Below, one piece after another: positions 37,932 through 46,425 of a DNA stretch of 64,000 bases (position 1 is the first letter of the stretch; each line of letters begins with the position of its first letter). A model generated the notes under the pieces. The model saw nothing but the letters and a program-made list of their open reading frames with translations. It did no database searches and was not told the origin of the DNA. Source of the stretch: Georgenia_B sunbinii (lineage in GTDB: Bacteria; Actinomycetota; Actinomycetes; Actinomycetales; Actinomycetaceae); assembly GCF_036421855.1 (NCBI RefSeq), contig NZ_JAZGOK010000003.1; one strand, given 5' to 3'. Position numbers and translations under genes: made by a program.

Positions 37932-38930
37932 TCAGCCCGCGGCGCGGACCCGAGCGACCTCGTAGAGGCTGATGCCGGCGGCGACCGCGGCGTTGAGGGA
38001 CTCCACGCTCGAGGAGATCGGGATGCCCGCGAGCGCGTCGCAGTTCTCCCGCACGAGCCGGGACAGCCCCTTGCCCTCCGAGCCGATCACCAGCACGAGC
38101 GGCTCGGTGGCGAGCTCGAGGTCGGCGACCGCGGTGGGCGCCTCCCCGTCGAGACCGACGACGAAGCAGCCGGCCTCCTTCAGCTCGTTGAGCGCCCGCA
38201 CGAGGTTCGTCGCGCGGGCCACCGGGACACGAGCCGCGGCGCCGGCCGACACCTTCCACGCGGTCGCCCCGACCCCGGCAGAGCGGCGCTCGGGCAGCAG
38301 CACGCCGTCGACGCCGAAAGCTCCGGACGAGCGGAGCACCGCGCCGAGGTTGTGCGGGTCGGTGACGCCGTCGAGCGCGACGATGAGCGCCGGCCCGCCC
38401 CGCTGCTGCGCCCGCGCGAGCAGGCCGGCGGGCTCCAGGTACTGGTAGGGCGGGACCTGGATGGCCAGCCCCTGGTGGCGCATGCCGTCGGTGAGCCGGT
38501 CCAGCTCGGGCTTCGTGACCTCGAGCAGCGGGATCTGCCGGGAGGTCACGGTGCGCAGCACCTCCCGGACCCGGTCGTCGACGTCGATCCGGGTCGCGAC
38601 GTAGACGTGCTCGATCGGGGTGTCGGACCGCAGCGCCTCGACGACCGCGTTACGGCCGCTGACGATCTCCGAGCCCCCGGACGACGTCCGCTCGTCCCGG
38701 CGCTCCCTGCCACGGCTCTCGCGCGGGGCGCCCCCCTTGGCAGCAGCGGCCGCTTGGCGCTCCCCGGCCACCTTGCGTGCCGCAGCCGGGTGGTAGGGCC
38801 GGTCGCTGGCCTTGGGGGTGGGACCACGCCCCTCGAGCGCGCGGCGGTTCTTGCCGCCGGTGCCCGCGCTCGGGCCCTTCTTGCTGCCCGGCTTGCGGAC
38901 CGCCCCACGTCGCTTGGAGTTTCCTGCCAT
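37932..38930 (-). CDS. rlmB: 23S rRNA (guanosine-2'-O-)-methyltransferase RlmB-like (TrmH family)
   Basis: SpoU/TrmH-type methyltransferase, 332 residues. About 85 basic, Gly/Ala/Arg-rich residues precede the substrate-binding domain (SEIVSGRNAVVEAL). The knotted SPOUT domain has LDGVTDPHNLGAVLRS, LVIGSEGKGLSRL and the final IPISSSVESLNAAVAAGI motif. The ATG shares one base with the cysS stop (TGATG), so the two are coupled. cysS-rlmB is a conserved actinobacterial pair. Confidence 0.94.
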   Translation of the reverse strand: MAGNSKRRGAVRKPGSKKGPSAGTGGKNRRALEGRGPTPKASDRPYHPAAARKVAGERQAAAAAKGGAPRESRGRERRDERTSSGGSEIVSGRNAVVEALRSDTPIEHVYVATRIDVDDRVREVLRTVTSRQIPLLEVTKPELDRLTDGMRHQGLAIQVPPYQYLEPAGLLARAQQRGGPALIVALDGVTDPHNLGAVLRSSGAFGVDGVLLPERRSAGVGATAWKVSAGAAARVPVARATNLVRALNELKEAGCFVVGLDGEAPTAVADLELATEPLVLVIGSEGKGLSRLVRENCDALAGIPISSSVESLNAAVAAGISLYEVARVRAAG

Positions 38931-40378
38931 CAGCGCTGCCCTCCCGAGCCGTTCGCCCCGCCGACGTGCCAGCGCACGCCGTCCGGTGAGTCTTCGATCA
39001 CGATGCCGGCGTCCTTCAGCCGGTCGCGCAGTGCATCGGCCCGCGCCCAGTCCTTGGTCTTGCGGGCCTCGTCACGCTCGGTGAGAGCGCCCGACACGAG
39101 GACGTCCAGCGCGGCGTGCGCCGCGGCGTCCTGCCCGGCCGCCGCCCGCCAGGGGGCAGCGAGCGGGTCCAGCCCGAGGACGTCGAGCATCGCCCGGACC
39201 TGCAGCTGACTCTCCCACACCACGCTGTCCTCGCCGGCCGTCAGTGCGTTGTTGCCGGTGCGGACCTGCTCGTGAACCGCGGCGAGCGCGCCGGCGATGT
39301 TGAGGTCGTCATCCATCGCGGCGACGAACGTCGCCGGCAGCGCACTGAGCCCGACCCCGGCGACCTCGTCCGCAGCAGCCTCCCCGACCCGCTCCACCGC
39401 GCGGGTGACGAAGCCGCTGAGCCGCTCCCAGATGCTGGTCGCCTCCGCCACCGAGGTGTCGGAGAACTCGACGACGGCGCGGTAGTGGACCGCGGACAGC
39501 GCGTACCGCAGCACGACGGCGGAAGTGCGTTCCAGCACCGCCTCGACGGTGAGGGAGTTGCCGAGCGACTTGCTCATCTTCTCCCCGCCGACGGTCACCC
39601 ACGCGTTGTGCAGCCAGTGCTGGGCGAAGCCGTAGCCGGCCGCGCGGGACTGCGCCTGCTCGTTCTCGTGGTGCGGGAAGCGCAGGTCGATGCCGCCGCC
39701 GTGGATGTCGAAGGTGTCACCGAGGTAGCGCCGGGCCATCACCGAGCACTCCAGGTGCCAGCCGGGCCGGCCACTGCCGAACGGAGTCACCCAGGCGGCG
39801 GTGGTCGGCTCGCCGGGCTTGCTCGACTTCCACAGCGCGAAGTCGTGCGGGCCACGCTTGTCGCCCGCCTCCTCCTCGACCGTCGACATGTTCTCCAGCC
39901 GCTGCCGGGTGAGCTCGCCGTAGCCGGGGAAGGAGCGGACGTCGAAGTACACGTTGGCGCCGTCGCCGCAGTAGGCGTGGCCCCGCTTGACCAGCCGCTC
40001 GATGAGGGCGACCATCTCGGTCATGTGGCCGGTGGCCCGGGGCTCGTAGGTGGGCCGCCGGACACCGAGCGCGTCGTAGGCGGCGGTGAACTCCTGCTCG
40101 AAGCGGTAGGCCCACGCCCACCACGGCACGCCGGCCTCGGCCGACTTCGCGAGGATCTTGTCGTCGATGTCGGTGACGTTGCGGACCAGCGTCACCTCGA
40201 GGCCCTGACGCCGCAGCCACCGGCCGAGGATGTCGAACGCGATCGCCGAGCGCAGGTGCCCCACGTGCGGTGCGCCCTGGACGGTGGCGCCACAGAGGTA
40301 GATGCCGACCTTGCCCGGTTCGAGAGGGACGAAGTCGCGCACCGAGCGCGTGGCGGAGTCATAGAGTCGCAGGGTCAC
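38930..40378 (-). CDS. cysS: Cysteinyl-tRNA synthetase
   Basis: Class I synthetase, 482 residues. The zinc/adenylate N-terminal GIYLCGATVQGAPHVGH includes the HIGH-type motif, zinc ligands continue in WHLECSVMA and HHENE, and KMSKSLGN is the second signature. The C-terminal anticodon-binding DALRDRLKDAGI is intact. TAGCCT ends 7 nt before the GTG start at 40378 (leaderless-like); frames extending further upstream run antisense through the MFS gene and are not conserved. Confidence 0.97.
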   Translation of the reverse strand: MTLRLYDSATRSVRDFVPLEPGKVGIYLCGATVQGAPHVGHLRSAIAFDILGRWLRRQGLEVTLVRNVTDIDDKILAKSAEAGVPWWAWAYRFEQEFTAAYDALGVRRPTYEPRATGHMTEMVALIERLVKRGHAYCGDGANVYFDVRSFPGYGELTRQRLENMSTVEEEAGDKRGPHDFALWKSSKPGEPTTAAWVTPFGSGRPGWHLECSVMARRYLGDTFDIHGGGIDLRFPHHENEQAQSRAAGYGFAQHWLHNAWVTVGGEKMSKSLGNSLTVEAVLERTSAVVLRYALSAVHYRAVVEFSDTSVAEATSIWERLSGFVTRAVERVGEAAADEVAGVGLSALPATFVAAMDDDLNIAGALAAVHEQVRTGNNALTAGEDSVVWESQLQVRAMLDVLGLDPLAAPWRAAAGQDAAAHAALDVLVSGALTERDEARKTKDWARADALRDRLKDAGIVIEDSPDGVRWHVGGANGSGGQR

Positions 40379-40459
40379 GCGCACCAGGCTACCGGCGCGA
40401 AGGTGGGGCGTGTCGCCTGAGTGAACCCCGCCGTTACCCGGGAGCGCTACGGTTCGGCT

Positions 40460-41833
40460 GTGAGCACACCCGCGCAGACACCGACGTCGTTGCCGTCCCG
40501 GCCTCCCCGCCGCCCCCGGTTCGGCTGGCCCGTGTACGCGTGGGGCCTGTGGGACTGGGGGTCGGCGGCGTTCAACGCGGTCATCACCACCTTCGTGTTC
40601 ACGGTGTACATCACCTCCGACTCCTTCGGCCCCGGCGCCGCCCAGAAGCTCGGCTGGGCGCTGGCGGGCGCCGGCGCGCTCATCGCGCTCATCGCCCCGG
40701 TGACGGGGCTGCGCTCGGACCGGTCCGGGCGGCGGACCTTCTGGCTGGGCTTCCACACGATGGTTGTCGTCGTGCTCTCGGGGGCGCTGTTCTTCGTCGC
40801 TCCGGACCCGAGCTACCTGTGGCTCGGCCTCATCCTGCTCGCCGGCGGCAACGTCTTCTTCGAGTTCGCGTCGGTCAACTACTACGCGATGCTCAACCAG
40901 CTCTCGACGCCGTCGACCGTCGGCCGCGTCTCCGGGCTCGGCTGGGGCCTGGGGTACATCGGCGGCATCGTGCTGCTGCTGATGGTCTACTTCGGGCTGA
41001 TCAACCCCGACGTCGGGATCTTCGGCATCACCGGCGAGGACGGCATGGACGTCCGGGTGACCATGCTCATCTGCGCGGTGTGGACGCTGATCTTCTCCAT
41101 CCCGGTGCTTCGCGCGGTGCCCGACGACAAGGCCGGCCGCACCAAGCAGCCGCGGCTCGGGATCATCGGCTCCTACAAGCTGCTGTTCCGCTCGATCGCG
41201 GACGTCTGGCGCCAGGACCACAACACGGTGTTCTTCCTCGGCGCCAGCGCGATCTTCCGTGACGGCCTGGCGGGGGTGTTCACCTTCGGCGGCGTCATCG
41301 CGGCGAGCGTGTTCGGGTTCTCTGCGGGGCAGGTGGTGATCTTCGGCGTGGTCGCCAACCTCGTCGCCGGCGTCGCGACTATCGCGTTCGGCGCGCTAGA
41401 CGACCTCCTCGGCCCCAAACGGGTCATCGTCGGCTCGTTGATCGCGATGATCCTCGCCGGTCTGGGCGTCTTCTTCTTCCACGAGAAGGGGGCGAGCGTC
41501 TTCTGGGCGCTCGGCCTGTTGCTGTGCGTGTTCGTCGGTCCGGCCCAGTCGGCCTCGCGGACCTTCCTCGCTCGGCTCATCCCCGAGGGCAAGGAGGGCG
41601 AGCTGTTCGGGCTGTACGCCACCACCGGCCGCGCGGTGAGCTTCCTTGCGCCGGCGATGTTTTCGGTGGCGATCGGCGTCGGCATGGCGGTCACCGGCCT
41701 CGACGACGACGGCGCCGAGTACTGGGGCATCCTCGGCATCCTGCTCATCCTGCTCCTCGGCCTGCTGCTCCTGCTGCCGGTGCGCTCCACCGTCCGCGAG
41801 GACAGCGCGCTGCGCACCCCGCCCCCAGCCTGA
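40460..41833 (+). CDS. MFS transporter, UMF1/Atg22-like
   Basis: 457-residue transporter with 12 predicted helices. The opening YAWGLWDWGSAAFNAVITTF and the GRVSGLGWGLGYIGG helix are characteristic of the Atg22/UMF1 branch, which includes vacuolar amino acid effluxers in yeast; bacterial substrates are unknown. TACGGT (40448-40453) ends 6 nt before the GTG at 40460, favouring this start; an in-frame GTG at 40421 would add 13 residues. It diverges from cysS. It sits inside what is usually an unbroken ispF-cysS run. Confidence 0.88.
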   Translation: MSTPAQTPTSLPSRPPRRPRFGWPVYAWGLWDWGSAAFNAVITTFVFTVYITSDSFGPGAAQKLGWALAGAGALIALIAPVTGLRSDRSGRRTFWLGFHTMVVVVLSGALFFVAPDPSYLWLGLILLAGGNVFFEFASVNYYAMLNQLSTPSTVGRVSGLGWGLGYIGGIVLLLMVYFGLINPDVGIFGITGEDGMDVRVTMLICAVWTLIFSIPVLRAVPDDKAGRTKQPRLGIIGSYKLLFRSIADVWRQDHNTVFFLGASAIFRDGLAGVFTFGGVIAASVFGFSAGQVVIFGVVANLVAGVATIAFGALDDLLGPKRVIVGSLIAMILAGLGVFFFHEKGASVFWALGLLLCVFVGPAQSASRTFLARLIPEGKEGELFGLYATTGRAVSFLAPAMFSVAIGVGMAVTGLDDDGAEYWGILGILLILLLGLLLLLPVRSTVREDSALRTPPPA

Positions 41834-41851
41834 CCTCCCGCCCTCGCCCCC

Positions 41852-41927
41852 CTATCGTCGACAGCAGGGTTGTCCACGGCGGCAGCTCCCGGCCCCTCTA
41901 TCGTCGACAGCAGGGTTGTCCACGGCG
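41852..41927 (-). repeat. Two inverted-orientation 18-bp units in a 30-bp direct repeat
   Basis: A 30-bp sequence (41852-41881) is repeated perfectly at 41898-41927, 16 bp apart. Each copy contains one minus-strand 18-bp unit (41860-41877 and 41906-41923; plus-strand text GACAGCAGGGTTGTCCAC). They lie just after the MFS stop and face the plus-strand units at 41984-42055, so long hairpins are possible. Confidence 0.93.
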
Positions 41928-41983
41928 ACGAGGGCCGCGCGAGCTCGTAGGAACACGTGACCGAGCGTGCGGCGTGGCTCGGT

Positions 41984-42064
41984 GCGGACAATCCTGCTGT
42001 CGGTGACAAGTCCGCTGTCGAGGACAATCCCGCTCTCGCGGACAAGTCGGCTGTCGGTGACAAG
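41984..42064 (+). repeat. 18-bp repeat array upstream of ispF (4 units plus a partial)
   Basis: Four contiguous units in the order N K N K (41984-42001, 42002-42019, 42020-42037, 42038-42055), then a partial unit GGTGACAAG that runs into TAGGGT, the putative -10 of ispF. So the array is directly upstream of, and joined to, the ispF promoter. Confidence 0.95.
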
Positions 42065-42076
42065 TAGGGTGAACGC

Positions 42077-42553
42077 ATGCTGCCGCGGGTGGGGATCGGG
42101 ACCGATGTCCATGCCTTCGCACCGGCGGGCAGCGACCGGCCGATGTGGCTGGCCTGCCTCGAGTGGCCCGGCACCGGGCTCGTGGGGCACTCCGACGGCG
42201 ACGTCGCGGCGCACGCGGCCTGCGACGCCCTGCTGTCCGCCGCCGGCCTCGGCGACCTCGGCAGCGTGTTCGGCACCAGCGACCCGGCATGGGCGGCCGC
42301 CTCAGGTGCCCGTTTCCTCACCGCGACCGCCGCGATGCTGCGTGAGGCCGGCATGACGATCGGTAACCTCGCGGTCCAGGTCGTCGGGGTCCGTCCCCGG
42401 CTGGGGAGCAGGCGTGACGCGGCCGCGACGGCGATGAGCGAGGCGCTCGGGGCCCCCGTCACGCTCTCCGCGACGACGACCGACGGCCTGGGGTTCACCG
42501 GCCGCGGCGAGGGGCTGGCGGCCGTCGCGACGGCGATCGTCGCGCCCCGGTGA
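42077..42553 (+). CDS. ispF: 2-C-methyl-D-erythritol 2,4-cyclodiphosphate synthase
   Basis: Fifth enzyme of the MEP isoprenoid pathway, 158 residues. Zinc ligands in GIGTDVHAF (Asp and His) and the GHSDGDVAAHA motif, plus TTTDGLGFTGRGEG at the C-terminus. The usual LGGV after the first motif is not obvious here. TAGGGT (42065-42070) ends 6 nt before the ATG and the 18-bp repeat array abuts it. ispD is 0.8 kb away on the opposite strand, unlike the usual ispD-ispF pair. Confidence 0.94.
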   Translation: MLPRVGIGTDVHAFAPAGSDRPMWLACLEWPGTGLVGHSDGDVAAHAACDALLSAAGLGDLGSVFGTSDPAWAAASGARFLTATAAMLREAGMTIGNLAVQVVGVRPRLGSRRDAAATAMSEALGAPVTLSATTTDGLGFTGRGEGLAAVATAIVAPR

Positions 42554-42647
42554 CCTGCCGGCAACCACGCGACATCGCGGCATAACAGACATCGCACGGG
42601 TTCTTCACTATGGTGGGGCCGTTTCCCCACAACCCGAAGGGTCCACC

Positions 42648-43400
42648 ATGAGCGAGAACCACACCGGCCAGCAGCCGGCTGAGCCGGCCCCCGGTCACCA
42701 GCCGCCTCCGCCGCCCGGTCACGGCGCGACTCCTCCGCCCGCCGGCCAGCAGCCCCCGCAGCAGCCGTACGGGCAGCAGCCGCCGTACGGCCAGCAGCCC
42801 CCGCAGCAGCCCTACGGCCAGCAGCCGTACGGCCAGCAGCCCTACGGTCAGCAGCCTCCCTACGCCGCACCAGCCCCGGCGGCCGGCTCGCAGGTCGGCC
42901 AGCCGGCCGACCTCACCACCCGCTTCCTCGCACGCCTGATCGACTACGTCCTCATCGGGATCGTCTGGTTCATCATCGGGCTGATCATCGGCGCCATCGC
43001 GGTGTCGACGGCGATGTCCGGTGCGCAGTCGGTCAACATGTTCGGCGGCGGCAGCTACCTGCTCTCGGTCATCACCTCGGTGCTCTCCGCGGCGGTCGGC
43101 CTCGGCTACTTCGCTCTCATGGAAGCCAACCGTGGCCAGACCGTGGGCAAGATGCTCATGAAGATCAAGACCTTCGGCCCCAGCGGCGGCAACCCGACGA
43201 TGGCCGAGGCCGTCAAGCGAAACATCTGGACCGCGGTCGGGGTGCTCGCGATCATCCCGGTGGTCGGTTCCACCCTCGGTGGGCTGCTCAGCCTCGCCGC
43301 GATGATCTACATCGCCGTGACGATCAACAACAACACCGTCACCCGCCAGGGCTGGCACGACACCTTCGCCGGGGGCACGACCGTCATCAAGATCGGCTGA
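42648..43400 (+). CDS. RDD family membrane protein with PYGQQ repeats
   Basis: 250 residues. The first 85 are Pro/Gln/Gly/Tyr-rich with about seven PYGQQP-type units encoded by imperfect tandem repeats (about 42743-42866). The C-terminal part is an RDD domain: LTTRFLARLIDYVLIGIVWF (Arg, Asp, Asp-type helix), ANRGQTVGKMLMKIK and further helices. RDD proteins have been linked to ion transport; substrate unknown. The Q/P/Y-rich cytosolic part may mediate self-association. GAAGGGTCC precedes the ATG. Its 3' end overlaps that of ispD by 14 bp. Confidence 0.9.
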   Translation: MSENHTGQQPAEPAPGHQPPPPPGHGATPPPAGQQPPQQPYGQQPPYGQQPPQQPYGQQPYGQQPYGQQPPYAAPAPAAGSQVGQPADLTTRFLARLIDYVLIGIVWFIIGLIIGAIAVSTAMSGAQSVNMFGGGSYLLSVITSVLSAAVGLGYFALMEANRGQTVGKMLMKIKTFGPSGGNPTMAEAVKRNIWTAVGVLAIIPVVGSTLGGLLSLAAMIYIAVTINNNTVTRQGWHDTFAGGTTVIKIG

Positions 43401-44127
43401 GCCACCGCTCGGCGGTCATGAGGTCCGCGGCGGTGGTGATCTTCAGCGCCCGCTCCTCACCCGCCACGAGCCGCACCGGCTCACCCAGCAGCTCCACGAG
43501 GCCCGCGTCGTCCGAGACGGCGCGGGCCTCGTCGTCCCTGCGGTCCGCCGCCGCGGCGTGCGCCCGGACCAGCAGCCGGTGGTCGAAGCCCTGCGGGGTC
43601 TGCACCGCGCGCAGCGCCGACCGCTCCGGGGTACCGATCACCAGCCAGCCGCCGTCGGGCGTCGCCGCGACCTGCTTGACGGTGTCGGTCACCGCCAGCC
43701 CCGGGACGACGGCGGGCGCGCCCGCGAGGACGGCGTCAACCACCCTTCGCACGAGCGCCGGCGGAGCGAGCGCGCGGGCGGCGTCGTGGACGATGACCAC
43801 CGCCGGGCCGTCCGGTAGCGGCAGGGTCGCCAGCGCGGCGGCGACCGACGCCTGCCGGGTAGTGCCACCGGCGACGACGACGACCGGTACCGGGCGGGCG
43901 CCGTCGGACGCGGGCCCGACGCTGCCGCCGGGGAAGAGTGCGGCGACGTCGTCGACGTGGCCGGCGGGCGCGGTCACCACGATCCGGTCGACGACGCCGG
44001 CAGCTGCCAGCGCCCGAGCCGCGTGCACCACCAGCGCGGTTCCGGCCAGCGGCACCAGCGCCTTGGGCACGGGCCGGCCGAGCCGACTACCGGAGCCGGC
44101 CGCGGTGAGGACGGCGGTGCATCCCAC
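43387..44127 (-). CDS. ispD: 2-C-methyl-D-erythritol 4-phosphate cytidylyltransferase
   Basis: Third MEP-pathway enzyme, 246 residues, which makes CDP-methylerythritol. CTP-binding LTAAGSGSRLGRPVPKAL at the N-terminus, VIVHDAARALAPP in the centre and TPQGFDHRLL near residue 175 are conserved. The GTG start lies 14 nt after the carD stop, and carD-ispD is a conserved actinobacterial pair. Its end overlaps the RDD gene on the other strand by 14 bp. Confidence 0.95.
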   Translation of the reverse strand: MGCTAVLTAAGSGSRLGRPVPKALVPLAGTALVVHAARALAAAGVVDRIVVTAPAGHVDDVAALFPGGSVGPASDGARPVPVVVVAGGTTRQASVAAALATLPLPDGPAVVIVHDAARALAPPALVRRVVDAVLAGAPAVVPGLAVTDTVKQVAATPDGGWLVIGTPERSALRAVQTPQGFDHRLLVRAHAAAADRRDDEARAVSDDAGLVELLGEPVRLVAGEERALKITTAADLMTAERWLSRS

Positions 44128-44141
44128 GGGGTTCGCCCCGG

Positions 44142-44624
44142 TCAGGAGGCGAGGACGTTGTCCAGGATGGCTTCGGCCTTCTCCTCGGCAGTGTCCTCGG
44201 CGAGCGCGAGCTCAGACACCAGGATCTGCCGGGCCTTGGCCAGCATCCGCTTCTCACCGGCGGACAGGCCGCGGTCCTGGTCGCGGCGCGAGAGGTCGCG
44301 CACGACCTCGGCAACCTTGATCACGTCACCGGAGGCGATCTTCTCGACGTTGGCCTTGTACCGGCGCGACCAGTTCGTGGGCTCCTCGGTGTACGGCATC
44401 CGCAGCACCTCGAAGACCTTCTCCAGCCCTTCGGAGTCGACGACGTCCCGCACCCCGACGAGGTCGACGTTCTCCGCCGGCACCTCGATCGTCAGGTCAC
44501 CCTGAGCCACTCGCAGCTTGAGGTAGAGCTTCTCCTCGCCCCTGATGACCTTCTTCGAGATCGCCTCGATCAGGGCTGCTCCGTGATGCGGATAGACGAC
44601 TGTCTCGCCGACGCTGAAGGTCAT
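44142..44624 (-). CDS. carD: RNA polymerase-binding transcription factor CarD
   Basis: 160-residue CarD. The N-terminal RNA polymerase interaction domain begins FSVGETVVYPHHGAALIEAI, and the C-terminal helical DNA-binding domain contains the Trp in EPTNWSRRYKANVEK that wedges into the -10 upstream fork. CarD stabilises open complexes at rRNA and many other promoters and is usually essential. AAGGAGCAGCAACATC precedes the ATG. A -10 candidate TAGACT lies on the minus strand at 44656-44661. Confidence 0.97.
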   Translation of the reverse strand: MTFSVGETVVYPHHGAALIEAISKKVIRGEEKLYLKLRVAQGDLTIEVPAENVDLVGVRDVVDSEGLEKVFEVLRMPYTEEPTNWSRRYKANVEKIASGDVIKVAEVVRDLSRRDQDRGLSAGEKRMLAKARQILVSELALAEDTAEEKAEAILDNVLAS

Positions 44625-44802
44625 GATGTTGCTGCTCCTTGCTCGTGAGGGCGTTAGTCTATCACGGCGAAACGGCGAGATTCCGCGGCTACTGCCTGGC
44701 AACACGCAGTCCGCCAGCACGGTGCGCGAGCCCGGGCGCCACGCGGTCACGGCGAGCGGTAACCTTGCGCGAGGACCTCGCCCCCCGATGAAGGAGACCG
44801 TC

Positions 44803-45264
44803 TTGGCACGCCCCACCCGCCTCATGCGCGTCGCTCTTGGTGCTGCCGCGGCGGCACTGCTCGCCGGCTGCGCCATGATGACCCCCATCCAGACCGCCGA
44901 GCCGTACGCGCCGAGCGACGGCTTCCGGATCGCGCTCACGCCCGAGGTGCGGGCGGAGAACATCATGGTGCTCGCCGAGAGCGAGGGCAGCGAGGGGCAG
45001 GTCTTCGGCGCGCTCGTCAACGACACCGAAGAGGACCTGACGATGACGTTGGCCCTCGCCGACGGCGGGATCAGCCTGCCGGTGCCGGCGGGGACCCAGA
45101 TACTCCTCGGCGTCGAGGAGACCGTGGTCATCCCCGCGGTGCCGGTCGCGCCCGGAGCGCTGGTGGAGGCCCGGGTCGAGGCCTCCGGGCACGGCTCGGT
45201 CATCCGCTCGGTGCCGGTCCTCGACGAGACGCTGCCGCAGTACAGCGAGTACGTCCCGAACTGA
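44803..45264 (+). CDS. Small lipoprotein of unknown function
   Basis: 153 residues: signal peptide with lipobox LLAGC (Cys near residue 22), then a beta-rich domain of about 125 residues (IALTPEVRAENIMVLAESEG, then VFGALVNDTEEDLTMTLAL). This looks like an exported immunoglobulin-like fold. A TTG at 44803 follows AAGGAG by 6 nt and is preferred; an in-frame ATG at 44788 would add five residues. It diverges from carD and converges on pstS with 17 bp between. No clear family. Confidence 0.78.
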   Translation: MARPTRLMRVALGAAAAALLAGCAMMTPIQTAEPYAPSDGFRIALTPEVRAENIMVLAESEGSEGQVFGALVNDTEEDLTMTLALADGGISLPVPAGTQILLGVEETVVIPAVPVAPGALVEARVEASGHGSVIRSVPVLDETLPQYSEYVPN

Positions 45265-45281
45265 GCGTCCCGGACGCCGGG

Positions 45282-46355
45282 TCAACCGCCGATCTGATCG
45301 ATCGCGGCCTCGATCCGGTCTCGCAGCTGGCCGGCCACCGGCGCGGATCCCGCGACGTCTGGGGCAGCCGCCTTGAGCTGCCCCTCCTCGCTGATGATGT
45401 AGCCGAGCAGCGCGGCGACCGCCGCCGCCTCCTCGTCGCTCTCGTAGGCGGTGCACGCGAGGGTGTAGGACACCAGGACGATGGGGTACGCGCCCTCCTG
45501 CTCGGGATCCCGGTCGAGGTGGATCGTCAGCCTGGTGTCGGTGGCACCCGGCGCGGGCGACGACGAGTCGACGGCGAGCGCGGCCGCCTCCGGCGAGAAC
45601 GGCACGAAGCCGCCGGCGACGCCGACCGCGACGGTGCCCATCTCCGGGGTAACCTGGGACGCGTCGAGGTACCCGATGGTTCCGTCGGCGCCCTCCATGG
45701 TCGAGACCACACCGACGTTCTGCTGGCCCGAGTGGGTGCCGGTGAGCGGCCAGGTACCGCTCGGCTCGTGGGGCCAGGCGTCGCCGCCGGCCTCCGCCAG
45801 GTACTCGGTGAAGTTCTCGGTGGTCCCGGAGTCGTCGGAGCGGTTGACCGGGATGATTGCCACGTCCGGCAGCTCGACGTCGGGGTTGGTGGCCGCGATC
45901 GCGGCGTCGTCCCAGCTGGTGATGTCACCGTTGAAGATCGCCGCGATGACCTCCGGCTCGAGCTGGAGGTGCTCGACGTCAAGACCGGGCAGGTGGTAGG
46001 CCACCGCGATCGGCGAGATGTACAGCGGCAGCTCGAGGACGTCCCCGCCGTGACAGCGCTCGGTCGCCGCGACCGCCTCGTCGTCGTCGAGGAACGCGTC
46101 GGTGCCGGCGAACTGCACCGACCCGTTGATGAACATCCCGCGGCCGGCGCCCGAACCGACCGGCTCGTACGAGGTGAGGGTGTCCGGGGAGAGCTCGTGG
46201 AAGCCGGCGAGCCACGCCTGCATGGCGATCTCCTGGGAGGAGGCCCCGGCGCCCGCCAGTGACGGGCCACCCCCGCCGCAGCCGGCGACCAGCAGCGCGG
46301 CGACCGCGCCACCGCCAACGAGACGCGCCGCTCGGGCGCGCGTGAACGCACTCAT
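45282..46355 (-). CDS. pstS: Phosphate-binding lipoprotein PstS
   Basis: Periplasm-equivalent phosphate receptor of the Pst ABC importer, 357 residues. Lipobox VAGC, then GAGASSQEIAMQAWL and the phosphate-site segments VGSGAGRGMFI and RSDDSGTTENFTEYL are typical. The pstC, pstA and pstB genes are not beside it: downstream is a convergent lipoprotein gene. It follows regX3 by 70 bp on the same strand, so it may be transcribed with senX3-regX3 or from its own promoter. GAAGGATGGG precedes the ATG. Confidence 0.94.
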   Translation of the reverse strand: MSAFTRARAARLVGGGAVAALLVAGCGGGGPSLAGAGASSQEIAMQAWLAGFHELSPDTLTSYEPVGSGAGRGMFINGSVQFAGTDAFLDDDEAVAATERCHGGDVLELPLYISPIAVAYHLPGLDVEHLQLEPEVIAAIFNGDITSWDDAAIAATNPDVELPDVAIIPVNRSDDSGTTENFTEYLAEAGGDAWPHEPSGTWPLTGTHSGQQNVGVVSTMEGADGTIGYLDASQVTPEMGTVAVGVAGGFVPFSPEAAALAVDSSSPAPGATDTRLTIHLDRDPEQEGAYPIVLVSYTLACTAYESDEEAAAVAALLGYIISEEGQLKAAAPDVAGSAPVAGQLRDRIEAAIDQIGG

Positions 46356-46425
46356 CCGATCCCATCCTTCCGGTGCGGCCTGGTGGGGGCTCCCGTGACG
46401 GGCCCGGCCGACGACCACCGACAGG

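Noticed and set aside
41173..42870. A 565-codon minus-strand frame opposite the MFS and ispF genes
   Set aside because: It is antisense to two conserved genes and includes the repeat array read in reverse; no family likeness.
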